Source: Odobenus rosmarus divergens (lineage: Eukaryota; Chordata; Mammalia; Carnivora; Odobenidae). Taken from it: a stretch of 64,000 bases of DNA. A program made the translations under genes and the position numbers. The notes beneath the pieces were generated by a model. That model was not told the DNA's origin and did not search any database. It worked only from the letters and a program-made list of their open reading frames with translations. Where the stretch lies: NCBI RefSeq assembly GCF_000321225.1, contig NW_004450286.1, positions 529,489 to 593,488 of the forward strand, in the 5' to 3' direction. Below, in pieces: positions 33,008 to 43,054 of this stretch. Each line of letters begins with the position of its first letter. The first letter of the stretch is position 1.

Positions 33008-33345
33008 GCAGGCTGGCACTGAGCGGGTGTCCAGGGAGATCAGGGAAGGAGGTTCTTTTGTTCAGGCAAGGCCCCCTCTCCAAGCACCACAACCACACGG
33101 CGACCTTGCATCCTAAGCCCTCATCCTGCCAGGCAAGCAATAACAGAGCAAAGAGGTATGGGGCCCTTATCCCATGCCACGTACTGTTCTGAGCAATTTA
33201 AGTGTGATAACCCTGTTAATTCTCGAAACCTGTGATGCTCCCATTTTACAGATGAGTAAACTGAGACCAGAGCTTATAAACAAACTTGCCTGAGGCTGCA
33301 CAGCTGTACATGGCAGAGCTAGAATTTGAGCCCGAGCAGCTTGTC
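33008..33345. repeat. Local duplication, copy A
   Basis: From TGCAGGCTGG onward this stretch aligns with 35218-35565. The first 50 bases (33011-33060 against 35221-35270) align without a gap and with nine mismatches. Shared words continue through CAGGGAAGGAGG, CCCCCTCTC, CGACCTTGCATCC, TCATCCTGCC and a MIR at the same relative position. Upstream of copy B the similarity stops at a CA-rich microsatellite. Confidence 0.85.
33160..33335 (-). mobile_element. MIR SINE, minus strand, inside duplication copy A
   Basis: GTACTGTTCTGAGCAATTTAAG, CCCATTTTACAGATGAGTAAACTG and GGCAGAGCTAGAATTTGAGCC are the reversed MIR. The matching MIR in copy B is at 35380-35570. Confidence 0.85.
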
Positions 33346-33629
33346 ACTGTCTGTGTTTCTAAGTGCCCATCTCCCCGAAGCCTCAGAGCCTAGGGCTGCA
33401 GCCCACATCCAAAGGTCAAGAGAAGGTGCGCGTGTGCGGCATCATAGCACGAAACACACAGTGAACGGGTTCCTGCTAGCGCCCTCCTTCTGGGGCCCTG
33501 AGTGCCCCCTGCTCCCCCAGGGAGGGTGGGGCGGGCTCACGTGGCCCTGCCTGCTGGACCCTCTGGCCTCCTTTGCTGCTGTGGGTTCTGGCTCAGGCTC
33601 TGAGCGCCCCAGCTTTCTGTCGGCTCCAG
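33346..33629. other. Unique sequence
   Basis: Nothing recognisable as a gene or repeat. Confidence 0.3.
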
Positions 33630-33860
33630 TCCAAGTTCTTTTATTAATTCCCTCGCTCTCCAGCAAGAGAACTTTAATTAGCCGGGCCGATTTATCTATA
33701 TAAATACAAACGGATGGCGCTCCGCGGTGGGTGGGGAAGTGGAAGGGGAGCTGGGCCAGCAGGTTGCCTAGGGCAGAGGAAGTGACAACGGCGCCTTCCC
33801 AGCAACCAAAAATATGACTTTAATATCACGCGCACATGCGGTGTGCGTGTGCGCTCACCG
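33630..33860. promoter_or_regulatory. Candidate conserved noncoding element with hairpin
   Basis: TTTTATTAATTCCC, ACTTTAATTAGCCGG (TTAATTAG), GATTTATCTATATAAATAC and CAAAAATATGACTTTAATATC form an AT-rich stretch. It is followed by a hairpin, GCGCACATGC (33830-33839) and GCGTGTGCGC (33845-33854), with 9 of 10 pairs and a 5-base loop. TATATAAA occurs within it but no transcript start is evident. Regulatory role inferred. Confidence 0.35.
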
Positions 33861-34274
33861 GCGGCTGGGCAGCCTGCGGAGCCGTGGCTGGGGGCACCGC
33901 GCGTGCTGTCACTCATGATGGGAGAACACGTTGCCAGAGCTGGGCTGCCTCTGACTTCTCGGGGAGGTCTGAATGTCCCTCACCATGAGCGACATTGCCG
34001 TGTTCCTGCTTGTGGCAGTCCCCTCCCTCGCATCCCGCCCCAGGAGGACAGGGACAGTGTGACAAAATCACCGTGTTCAAAGGGCTCACTCCGGACTTCA
34101 AGGACTTCTCCCAGGCTTGGGGACAGGGGATGGGCTGATGACAGCTGAACTCCCTGTCCAGCCCTGCAAGGCTCAGGATTGGAGAACGAGTCCCAAGGAT
34201 GCACCTCAGTCTTGCTTTCAGACGTAGCCCCAAAGGTCAAAGCTTTCTCTGAGCGCCTGAGGTAGCAGGGAGAC
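33861..34274. other. Unique sequence
   Basis: No gene or repeat recognised. Confidence 0.3.
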
Positions 34275-34485
34275 GGGCAGTTAGGAGCTTGGACTAGTGA
34301 CCCGCTGCCCGGATGCAAACCCTGGCTCTGCCCCTTACAGCTGTGCAAACTTGGGGGAGCTGTTTTCCAGCACTGTGCCCCAGTTTACTCATCTATAAAA
34401 CGGGAGCATGATAGTTTGCAAGGAAACAGGTTTATCACACTTAACATGCTCAGTACAATACAGGGCATGTGGTGGGTGTCCCATA
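34275..34485 (+). mobile_element. MIR SINE, nearly full length
   Basis: GAGCTTGGACTAGTGACCCG, GCAAACCCTGGCTCTGCCCC, TACAGCTGTGCAAACTTGGG, CCCCAGTTTACTCATCTATAAAACGGG and CAGTACAATACAGGGC show full MIR order. Confidence 0.85.
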
Positions 34486-35160
34486 ACTCTTTGCTCTAGT
34501 GTTGCTTACCTGGTGATAGAAGGTCCCTGTGTGGTTTGTTCCCTTTTGCCAAGGGTGAGGTCATGGCGGATGGTGATGGTGAGAGAGGGGGACAGTGCTA
34601 ATAGTGATGGTATTTCTTATTACAGTAGCTGACATTGACATCTATGGGCCACTGTTCTAAGCGCTTTCTCTTTATCATCTCATTCAGAGTCAGGAGGTCA
34701 CAAAGAAGCAGCCTCTGTCCTCAGGAGGCTCCTGTCTAGCAGGGGAGACAGGACCCATATGACAAGAGGCCTGAAGAGAAACAGAGATGTTGTGAACGGT
34801 GGAGAAGACAGAGGAGGGGCAGCTCAGTGGCCTGGGGTGATTTGGGACGGGTCCCCTGGAGAGGGAGGGGGCTGCAGTCAGACTCCTCCATTCTTTCCAG
34901 GAGGCTTGTGTTTGACTTGGGGGCCCCCTTGGTGAAGGGGAGGAGGGGAGGGCATAGGGAAGCAATTCTGATAGAACTTCTCACAAGGTGACAAGCTGCC
35001 TCTGGAGAAAATGCATTTCTTGTCACAGGAGGCAGGTGGGCAAGGCCTGGGGAAGCAGAGGTCAGTGACATTGTGGAGGCGATTTCAGAACTGGGTGTGG
35101 CAGGGGTGGGGGATAAAATATGACCCGTGGCTCACTTCCGAGTCTAGAAATCTAACTGTC
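34486..35160. other. Unique sequence with one MIR scrap
   Basis: A minus-strand MIR piece (CACTGTTCTAAGCGCTTTC, then ATCATCTCATTCAG) lies at about 34620-34690. Nothing else is recognised. Confidence 0.4.
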
Positions 35161-35164
35161 CAAC

Positions 35165-35217
35165 ATGTTTATAGGCACACACACATATGCACATACACCC
35201 GTACACATACATACACT
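35165..35217. repeat. CA/CATA-rich microsatellite
   Basis: CACACACACATATGCACATAC and CATACATACAC units abut the left end of duplication copy B. Confidence 0.85.
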
Positions 35218-35565
35218 GCAGGCTGGTTCTGCCCAGGTGACCAGGAAGCTCAGGGAAGGAGGCTCTTTTGCTCATGGCAAAGCCCCCTCTCTGCACACCA
35301 CAAGGACACAGCGACCTTGCATCCCGTGCCTTCATCCTGCCCAGCAAGCCGTACTAGAGCAAAAGCAGTCCTGGGGCTCTCACTATAGACCAGGTACAGT
35401 ACTAGGCATTTTAAGGGTGATCACCCTGTTAATACTTACAACATATGATGTTCCCATTTTACAGATGAGTACATTGAGGCGTAGAGTGGTTAGCACAATG
35501 CTCCCGAGGTCCAAGGGCTGTAAGTGGGTGGAGCCGGGGTTCGAACCCAGGGCATTCTGTCACTA
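35218..35565. repeat. Local duplication, copy B
   Basis: This is the partner of 33008-33345 in direct orientation, 2.21 kb downstream. It contains the same MIR (35380-35570) after about 160 bases of non-MIR sequence shared with copy A, so the pair is a duplicated segment rather than two independent MIR insertions. Confidence 0.85.
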
Positions 35566-35570
35566 TTCCT
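35380..35570 (-). mobile_element. MIR SINE, minus strand, inside duplication copy B
   Basis: CAGGTACAGTACTAGGCATTTTAAG, CCCATTTTACAGATGAGTAC and GGAGCCGGGGTTCGAACCCAGG are the reversed MIR. The tRNA-like B-box word GTTCGAACCC is intact here. Confidence 0.87.
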
Positions 35571-35774
35571 CGTGCTCCTGACTGCCTCTAGCACATATCA
35601 CCAGCCACCGCCACCATGCTAGTTAGCCTCGTCTCAGGCACTGTTTCTCTGCTGGTGGTGTCAAGCCTGTTCTCTGTTTGGAGTCAGGGGCTGGGGCTCG
35701 GGTGAGCCAGGCAGTGTCTCCTGGTGGGATAGGGGATCCCGTGTCATCCTAGGGGTGTTGCCTGCACATCCCTG

Positions 35775-35910
35775 GGGTCAAATCTGGGCTCCTGCACTTA
35801 GAACTTGTGGCACCTCAGACAAGCCACCTCCCCTGTCTGACTCAGTCACTCCGCTGTGAAATGGGTTGGGTGAAGATCTGGTGGATGAGGGTATCGGATG
35901 GGACTCACAT
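35775..35910 (+). mobile_element. MIR SINE fragment, plus strand
   Basis: AATCTGGGCTCCTGCACTTAG, CACCTCAGACAAGCCACC, CTGACTCAGTCACTCCGCTG and TGAAATGGGTTGGG track the MIR core. Confidence 0.6.
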
Positions 35911-37039
35911 GCCCGGGGGCTGCTCAACAGTACCTGGGAGACAGTGGGAGCCACGGGCCTTTCCTGGGCAGTGAGCGTCCCTGGGCTCCTCCTCTTGGAC
36001 CCTGTTTGGGCCTCGGAGAGAGGCTAGCAGGGTGCTGGCCCTCAGCCACCGGGCCTACTCGGGGTCCCGGGCCTGGAGCCCCATGGAACGGCAGACATAG
36101 GAACCCTGTGTCGTGGCAGCTTTGCTGAGCGGAGCCCGAGAGCAGCAAACTCTATTCTTAGCCAGCGTCCCATCACGTGGAGAGGCAAGCGTGTCATTAG
36201 TGGGGAGGGAGGGAGGAGGCGCTGGATTTAACCCCAAAGGGCCAGGGCGCCACAAAGAACTCAGAAGAAACCCACTAGGGAGGGAGGGATGGAAATCTGA
36301 GTTGGAGTCAAGGGGCCGTCCTGTAAGGGACACTCTCGGCGAACACCCATTAGACGCCATAGCCACGGGGGAGGAAGGTGGCCCCAAGGGGAGAGGGGTT
36401 GAGAATTCCGTGGGCTGTCACCATGTGCTGAAGGGGGCGCTCTAAGAGGATCTGCCAAGAGCCCTGGCAGGAATCAGGAGGTCAAATCTAGCCCCGTCCT
36501 TACCCCCAATGGGCGTGGCTGGGGACAAGTCACAGCTGGGGACAAGTCACAGTCTCTGGCCCCTGATCTAGGTCTGAGGTATTAAACTCAAGTGTCCCTC
36601 TGCCGTGGCATTTGTGACACGGACCCAAGCAGGGTCGGAACTGAGAGCAGCACCCAAAACCCTGGTCAAACCCCTCACGAGGCTTGCGAAGAGCCAAGGC
36701 ATTTATCTTTGCCCACGAGAACCCCACTGCTTCAACAGGGGTTTGTCCCGTGTTCTTACTTCATCCTGATGAGCCCTCTGTCCGTTATCCTTCTAGCATG
36801 ATCTGTCAGTAGATGGAGCCATGAGGGACTGGGGCGCGGGTTAGACTAGTCTGACGGCTTCGAATGGGGCAAAGCCAGATATGAAGGTGAGGGAATGGCC
36901 CAGATGCAATAGCACCCGGGGAGATGCAGGGTGGCCTGAGCACTGGGGGGTGGGCAGCCAGGGGGTGCTGGAAGGGACACCCGTGGGTTGACTCATGCCT
37001 CGGGGGGAGGCAGACAGCGATTCCCTGGTTTCCTGACTG
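35911..37039. other. Unique sequence with a 17-base tandem pair
   Basis: CTGGGGACAAGTCACAG is repeated exactly at 36529-36545 and 36546-36562. Otherwise no gene or repeat is recognised. Confidence 0.4.
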
Positions 37040-37255
37040 ACCTCCTGTGTCTTTTCGACCTCACTCCCGTGTGCCCCGTCTCACCTCACCGGCATAGCTG
37101 TTAAGCTCCCCAAGGCCAGGCAGGGTGCCCTCTTCCTCCCCACCCGGGCCCACGCCAGGCATAGCCAGTGCCGCTCCGAGCTCAGCTCCACATCCTGCCA
37201 GCCCCGAGCCCACCCGCTCCTGCTGCCTCACCCCTGCCCCCTTCATGCCGGCCAC
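37040..37255 (+). mobile_element. L2 LINE fragment
   Basis: GTTAAGCTCCCCAAGGCCAGGC, AGGGTGCCCTC and CCACGCCAGGCATAGCCAG resemble the L2 3' phrase on strand-plus (AAGCTCCNTGAGGGCAGGG...GCCTGGCACATAG). Confidence 0.45.
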
Positions 37256-37545
37256 TCATTTCCTTTCTAATTAATCACTGCTGGGCTCCAGCGGTGTCCT
37301 TCCCTCCCCAGCTCGTTTGCCTAAAGAAATGAGCTGCTTTGTTGAGAAGAAACAAATGCTTCCCAGCTCTATTTCCTCTCTCCCCTCCCCAGACCGCAGG
37401 GACTGGGGGGCTCTCTGGGATGGAGGGAAGGAGGCACTGGGCCGCAAGGAGAGCGGCCTCAGTTTCCCCGTGTAAACCAGAACAAGCAATTTCTGAGGAG
37501 GCCTGAAGGAAGAAAGTGCTTTGAGGCTCAATTAGGGGTGGGAGG
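37256..37545. promoter_or_regulatory. Candidate conserved noncoding element
   Basis: TTTCTAATTAATCACTGCTG (TAATTAAT), GCTGCTTTGTTGAG and AGAAACAAATGC (SOX-like), then further on AAGCAATTTCTGAGG and GAGGCTCAATTAGGGG. Homeodomain-type cores sit at both ends. Confidence 0.33.
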
Positions 37546-37964
37546 GGAAGGTGGTGAAGGCCAGGCCTTTTGCACACCCCTACCCGACAGGACAGAAGCG
37601 GCTTGGATGTGGCCATGTTGTTTTGTGAAGCTATTGAGCCTCGGATCCCCAAACTGAGAACAGGAACTTGTCAGCTGGCCTCCAAGAGCTGATCCCGAAA
37701 CCTCATCACGTGCTGGGGGAAGAAGGTGGGGGAGATGGTATTCCAGGAGCTCCTGGAGGGAGAGGCGGTGGAGAAGGGAGGGCCTCCACCACGGAGGGGC
37801 TCCCGGGACTCAGGTGCTGCCCAGAGAACCACAAGGTGAGCCAGGCTTGCGGCTCACGCCTGCCCTTCCATCCAGACCCACAGGACTGTTCCAGGTGCAG
37901 CACTCACTCATGGGCACCAGGTCAGGGACGGTTCCCGGGGTGGGCTGGACTCTACCCAGTCACT
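37546..37964. other. Unique sequence
   Basis: No gene or repeat recognised. Confidence 0.3.
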
Positions 37965-38215
37965 GACAGGGCCTGAGGTCAGATATGCCCGGGTTCAAAA
38001 CCCCAGCAGTCAGTCACGTGAGCATAGGCAAGGGCAGTGTCTCAGAGCCTCAGTTTTCCCATCTGAAGAATGGAAGTAAGAGTAGTCCCTGCCTCTCGGT
38101 GTTGCTGGAGGAATAACAAGGATCCTACAGCTCGAGCACTCAGCATAGCACCAGGTACATAGCAAGTGCCTTGTAAATACTAGTTACTAATTATTACTGT
38201 TATTATCAGGATCTC
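37965..38215 (+). mobile_element. MIR SINE, nearly full length
   Basis: CCCGGGTTCAAAACCCC (B-box), GAGCCTCAGTTTTCCCATCTG, TGAAGAATGGAAGTAAGAGTAG, AGCACCAGGTACATAGCAAG and TTACTAATTATTACTGTTATTATC run from head to tail in full MIR order. Confidence 0.9.
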
Positions 38216-39189
38216 CCGCTTTAGTGTGAGGATGCCAGCAAGAGCGAGAGGCAGCTTTACAGGGCAGCCTTGAATCAACTGGATCTTTCAAATGTAAATT
38301 ATGAGCAAATGGGTACTTTTCTGTTACTGCTGGTCGAGGGTGGCCCCGAAACCCCTCCTGGCTGATGGAGAGCAGGCACCGGGCCCAGCCCCAGGGCTGA
38401 GGGCCCAGCCAGCTGTCCCAGGCCGCCAGAGATCCAGGTCGCCAGCCACAGTCGCAGAGGGAAAGCCCCATCCGTCGGCCCTGGAATTCACAGTCTTAGG
38501 AATTCTGTGGCCTCGCCAGGTGCCACCGTTGTGCTGGCTGTCCCAGCCGGGCCCGTGATGGAGCATGCTGCAACTGGGAGAGACCCCAGTCCTGAGCTGG
38601 GATGTGACCAGCCCACTGGGCTGTGCAGAGCCGGAGGTGCCCCCTCTCCCCACAACTTACCACCAAGTTTGATTCTCTGGGAGCGCTCTGGACCCCCAAT
38701 GCCTCGGGCTGAGCTAAGGTAAGCAGAGAACCCCTGAGGCTCTGGAACTAGACCAGAAGAATGGCCAAACGGACAGATTTCTGCTGAGGAAAGTTGCATC
38801 TGGCCATTGCCCATGAGGAGATCACATGAGGAGCAGCAGGAAGAACAGCGCTTGGACTGGGGCTCTGTTGGGGAGGGTGATGCACTCCCTCTTCTGGTCT
38901 GCTTCTCATCACCCCACTCTGGAAGGAAGGGTTGGGATAAAGCCCCCCAGTGATTTCAGATCTGCACCCACTGAAACAGCTAGAAGCTGTAGCCACAAAG
39001 GCTGAGAGAGGAAGGTCGGCAGATCTGGGGCAGAGGCTCCCTCCAGAATAGGGAGGACCTTCCTGGCTTTACCATTTTGCCAGAGGTCTAGTTGAGAGAG
39101 ACCTCAGGGCCATCCTCGGCAGTTAAATGTGATAGCAGGGCTGCCGCGTACAGTTGGGCAGGTTGTTCACTGCACAAGGGTGCCTGGCT
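38216..39189. other. Unique sequence
   Basis: No gene or repeat recognised; an AT-richer patch with CAAATGTAAATTATGAGC lies at 38287-38310. Confidence 0.3.
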
Positions 39190-39365
39190 AAAGGAGTGAT
39201 TATGGGGCTGGGATCCAGCCTCACTCTGCTCACCAAGTCACACTCTTCAGCATGCAGCTGTATCTGCTTAGAGTTCAAAGGTACCACATGGGCCAGTAAC
39301 AGCATGAGTGGGCTGCTCCCAGCCTCAGTTTCCTGAACTGAGACACAGGGTAATCCTTCCTCTTT
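39190..39365 (+). mobile_element. MIR SINE, diverged
   Basis: GCTGGGATCCAGCCTCACTC, TGCTCACCAAGTCACACTC and CCTCAGTTTCCTGAACTGAG are in MIR order with an extra central segment. Confidence 0.5.
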
Positions 39366-40210
39366 CAAGCCCCCCGTCCCTCAAGGGAAGTGGAGCCAGT
39401 GAGTGGTTGAGAAAATCAATACACTACAAGTGCTTTGAGCAACTTGAAGATAAGCTTCTGACAGAGAGGGACGTGATTGAAGGCGCGAGCCCTTTCTCTG
39501 CAGCCTGACAGGGATTTCGGAATGGGTGCGTGGGGGCGCAGATGCTGGCCTGTGCACACTGGCTTCTGCACCCATCCTTCCTGCTGGACTGGGGGCCCAG
39601 ACTTGTGTCTCCCTGGTTTCTGAGCTCCCTGTGTCTCTCCCAGCGACTTGCAGGGTGTGGGAGATGGCTGCATGTTCTTTTCTCAAGGAACTGAATTTTC
39701 CTCCGCTCTGTTCCCTCTACAAAAATGCAGTAGCCCGCTAAACACACCCAACTTCCGTCTGGGAGTCTGGACACCCGAGCTCAAAGCCTTGCTCTGCCGC
39801 CACTACGCGGCCACCTCTGACCTCTGCCCCTCCCGGGAAGTCAGTTTCCCCGTGTGCAAAGTGGGGTGTTAGATGGCCGGCGGGGCTCCCTCCCCGGTGC
39901 AGTCTGGAGCTGTGGACAGCTCTTCATGTGCATGTGTCTACACAGAGCCCCTCTTTTGTCTCTGAAGGCAGCTGAGATGAAACAGAGTCTAATCTGTACC
40001 AGGGAGACGGGTCCTCTGCCTGAGGGGCCGCGGGCACAAATTGGGCCGTCGTGTTGCATTACTTCCGCCAAGTTGGGCCCCACCATCTCACCTCGTCCCC
40101 CCGGCAAACGGGACAGCGAGGGGCAGACAGCACAGTGGGGGCAGGGGGCCCGTGCCGCCACCAGGCCCCCTGCCTCCCACCATCAAAGGCGACAGGAGAG
40201 GGAGGGGGCC
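39366..40210. other. Unique sequence with a MIR
   Basis: A plus-strand MIR lies at 39765-39880 (GAGCTCAAAGCCTTGCTCTGCC, GTCAGTTTCCCCGTGTGC, AAAGTGGGGTG). The rest is GC-rich and unrecognised. Confidence 0.5.
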
Positions 40211-40435
40211 CAGCTGGGGAGGATTTTTAATGACCCCAAATCCTAGCAACTCATTACGTCTCTGATAAGGCAATGGGAGCTGTCACTCCCAGATGCAGCC
40301 AAGGAGACTCCCTAGAGAAATTTTGCCGCCTTCTTGCTAATCTTCTTATAAACATTGTTATTTATTTTTTCTTATTTTATCCGACATGTGTCAAGCAGCC
40401 CCTGCTAAGCCTGTGACATCTCCAGGGAGGCTGAA
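40211..40435. promoter_or_regulatory. Candidate conserved noncoding element, strong by composition
   Basis: More than 200 bases of balanced, non-repetitive sequence have AT-rich cores between two CG-rich blocks: TTTTTAATGACCCC, CAACTCATTACGTCTC, CTGATAAGGC (GATA-type), CTTATAAACATTGTTATTTA (SOX-like ATTGTT plus forkhead-like TAAACA) and TTATTTTATCCGACATG. No repeat or reading frame explains it. Confidence 0.38.
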
Positions 40436-40809
40436 GGAGGCTGGAGGAGGGCCCTGGCCCCCCACACCACCCCCGGCCCTCGGGCAGCACGGCCCCCACG
40501 GCCCTGCTCTCTTGCTGGCCGAGGTTCTGCCCCGGCCGGTGGCTTGGCGATGCCCACGGGAGCTGGGGCTCGGGCCAGGCGACGCTAGACATCTGGGGGC
40601 TGGCCGTCAGAGTCAGGGGACTACAGGCTGTTCTGACTGGGGCTGCTTCCAAGGAGAAGGAAGGGCTGCGTGCCACCACTGGCATCTGGAGCCACCCCCA
40701 TGTCTCCTCCCCGTGCGTTTGGTTAACACCCAAAGTAGCTATCACCGCAGCTGTCACCACCGAAGCCTGGCCTGGGCCCCGTGCCCCGTGCCCCTCACAC
40801 AGAAGCTCT
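40436..40809. other. GC-rich unique sequence
   Basis: CpG-containing but no gene recognised; a 168-codon open frame (40386-40892) crosses into a MIR and is not called. Confidence 0.3.
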
Positions 40810-40985
40810 TGTTCACTCCCCACGCCAGCACCGTGAGGCTGGTACTGACGTCAGGCCCATATGTAGGTGAAGAAACAGGCCCAGGGAGGTGAAATTGCTT
40901 GCCCGAGGTTGCCCAGGCAGGAAGAAGGGACAGACTGGGATTGGAAGCCCGGCGCTCAGATGACGAGTTAATGCGGTGCTCCCCA
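40810..40985 (-). mobile_element. MIR SINE, minus strand
   Basis: CAGCACCGTGAGGCTGGTAC, ATATGTAGGTGAAGAAACAGG, GTGAAATTGCTTGCCCGAGG and GACTGGGATTGGAAGCCCGG are reversed MIR in order. A second scrap (CCCATTTCACAGCTGCAG) is at 41045-41085. Confidence 0.85.
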
Positions 40986-41284
40986 ACACTCCTCTGAATG
41001 CCCCTGGAGCCCTGGGCACAGAAGGCACAGCCAGGAATCTTCTTCCCCATTTCACAGCTGCAGAAACAGGCTTGGAGGCCCTAGGACAGCTCCAGACAGC
41101 ATCGCCCGGGTGTCTTCCTGTGTTACGGGGTGCCGAGATCCCAGGGGGACTTCTAGCCCTCTGTTACAGGGACTAGGGCAACGCTGGGGGTGGAAAGAAA
41201 GTCATGGCACGTCCACAGGGCACAGGAAAAGCCTCCAGATCTGGGAGACCCCCTCCCAACTATAGTTCCTGGCACGCGTTTGTG
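40986..41284. other. Unique sequence with MIR scrap
   Basis: Only the MIR-like scrap at 41045-41085 is recognised. Confidence 0.3.
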
Positions 41285-41524
41285 ATACACCTTATAGATC
41301 TCGCCCAGCGGATTGTTATTAATACAGCAGGGCTGTAAAACAGTGCCTCCCGCACAATGCCATTTGGGCGAATATGTCGTTATATGTGTGTCTTTGTATG
41401 CGGTACCTAAATTGCAGAGGGAACAGAAGATTGGATTTGCGGCTTTCGAAACAGCCGAATTTAAGGCCAATATTTTCACATGCCACGTTTTGGGGATCCT
41501 GAAACCAAAACAAGACACGTGTTT
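41285..41524. promoter_or_regulatory. Candidate conserved noncoding element, strong by composition
   Basis: About 240 bases have unusually many CpG dinucleotides in an AT-rich context: GGATTGTTATTAATACAGC, ATTTGGGCGAATATGTCG, GTATGCGGTACC, GATTTGCGGCTTTCG and CCGAATTTAAGGCC. CpG kept within AT-rich, repeat-free sequence is typical of old conserved elements. It ends exactly where an L1 fragment begins (about 41525). Confidence 0.4.
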
Positions 41525-42240
41525 TTTAAAACAACATTTTATTTCTAGCTCATTTTAAGTTCACAGTAGGGTTCTAAGCACAGAGAGCTCCCACGGACCC
41601 TTTACCCAGCTCTCCCTCTGCTAACAGAGCCGACAGCTGCTAACCTTCAGTTTTCACCAGCTTCTCTATTGGTGAAAAGCCGTGGATTTTCATGACATGC
41701 TATGGGGTACATGACATCCTCAGGACTTCTCTGGCGCTGTTGACCTTGACCACAGGTTAAGGTGGCGTCTGCCAGGTTCCTTCACTACACAGTCACTATT
41801 TTTCCCCTCTCCATATTCTATTCTTAGAAACAAGTTGGCTAAAGCCAGCCCACACTCCAGAAGAGAGGAATTAAACTCCACCCCCTGGAAATCTGTGATT
41901 TTGTGGACAAATGTGAAAACCAGCCTAGTAATTAATAAATTGGGAGGGGAGATAGTTTGAAGCTATGCAAGTGTCCTATTTCCCCTTAAAGTTTCGCCCC
42001 CTAATTCCAGCAGTCATAGGTGGATCCAGCCCGTGGCAATTCCTATCCTGGTGTTCCAACGGTGATTTTCTGCTTCCCCCATTCCTTCTACTTTATTAGT
42101 TGGAATTCAATATTCTTGTTATTTATCATATTGCTCAAATCATTCCAGCTTTGGCCATTGGAAGCTCTTGTAGGCGGACTCTTCTGCTGTCTTGACATGG
42201 CCCCCGAAATTGGTTTGGATATAAGCGTATCATGTGGCTT
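41525..42240 (-). mobile_element. L1M 3' UTR, antisense (left part)
   Basis: GTTGACCTTGACCACAGGTTAAG, GGTGGCGTCTGCCAGG, GTTTGAAGCTATGCAAGTG, TTCTACTTTATTAGTTGG and CAGCTTTGGCCATTGG match the reverse of old L1 3' UTR sequence. This is one decayed copy and it continues after the GTT repeat. Confidence 0.7.
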
Positions 42241-42270
42241 TTGTTGGGTTGTTGTTGTTGTTGTTGTTTT
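42241..42270. repeat. (GTT)n microsatellite
   Basis: TTGTTGGGTTGTTGTTGTTG with further GTT units lies inside the L1M 3' UTR relic. Confidence 0.9.
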
Positions 42271-42440
42271 TAGCACTACCTCATTTTCTGAGACCACAAT
42301 GCTCTGGGATTGTCTTGTATTTTCTCCTCCCAGCCCTAGAATCAGTCCTTTCTCCAAGGACCCTGGTCCCTTTCGTTGGAAAATGGTATTTAGAAGCCAA
42401 GAGCTGGGTGCTAGGAAGGCACACGTTTCTCAAGCCCATT
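42271..42440 (-). mobile_element. L1M 3' UTR, antisense (right part)
   Basis: CCCAGCCCTAGAATCAGTCC, TTCTCCAAGGACCCTGGTCCC, GGAAAATGGTATTTAGAAGCC and AGAGCTGGGTGCTAGG continue the same L1 3' UTR in antisense. Confidence 0.7.
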
Positions 42441-42739
42441 TTTACAGGGATAAAGCATCTGGAACTTCATAGCTGGCAATGACTTGGCATCCAACATAAG
42501 TCAGGGGTCCTTGTGCATTGATAGCTATATTGGTTTATGTAACACGCCTGGACCGCCAGGTCTCACTCAGGCCTCACTGGCAGAATGACTTTGAAAGGGC
42601 GCTGTGACGTTGAGGGCTGTGGCCCTGGGTTCAGGTCCACGCTGCTGGCATGACAGTGCCTTGCAGCCTGCTCTCCAGCCGGCCTCCGGAACTAGCATCT
42701 GACTTGCTCATCTGCACCGTCAGGATGCGCAAAGCCAGA
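42441..42739. other. Unique sequence
   Basis: A weak MIR-like trace (CCTGGGTTCAGGTCCACGC) is at 42625-42645. Otherwise nothing is recognised. Confidence 0.3.
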
Positions 42740-42895
42740 GAGTTCGACACATCTTCAAAATGTCGATGAACCATTTGGGAAATATTAAATCGTGATTTAA
42801 TGATTCTCCTCAGGTTTTACTCAATTACAAATTTAATATTCTTGACATTTTCCTTCACTCCTATGGAGGCTCCGAGACTTCAGACTGGGGAGACA
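42740..42895. promoter_or_regulatory. Candidate conserved noncoding element with palindrome
   Basis: The block contains ATTAAATC-GT-GATTTAAT (42784-42801), an 8-base-arm perfect palindrome, followed by ACTCAATTACAAATTTAATATTC. It is AT-rich between GC-rich flanks and not explained by a known repeat. Confidence 0.38.
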
Positions 42896-43054
42896 GCCCC
42901 AGAAACAAGTGTGTGATTGCAAAGGAACCAATGTGGGCAGAGAGCCTCACCTCTCTGGTTAGCTTCCCACATACAGATCATGAACGATGAAAACAAGAGA
43001 ATGATGGAAAAAGGTAGAGGTAATCGGTATGAGTTGTTACCACTCTGTTTGCAG
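42896..43054. other. Unique sequence
   Basis: Nothing recognised. Confidence 0.25.

Noticed and set aside
33690..33710. TATA box and promoter at CTATATAAATAC
   Set aside because: No CpG island, initiator or downstream exon is evident; the word is expected in an AT-rich island.
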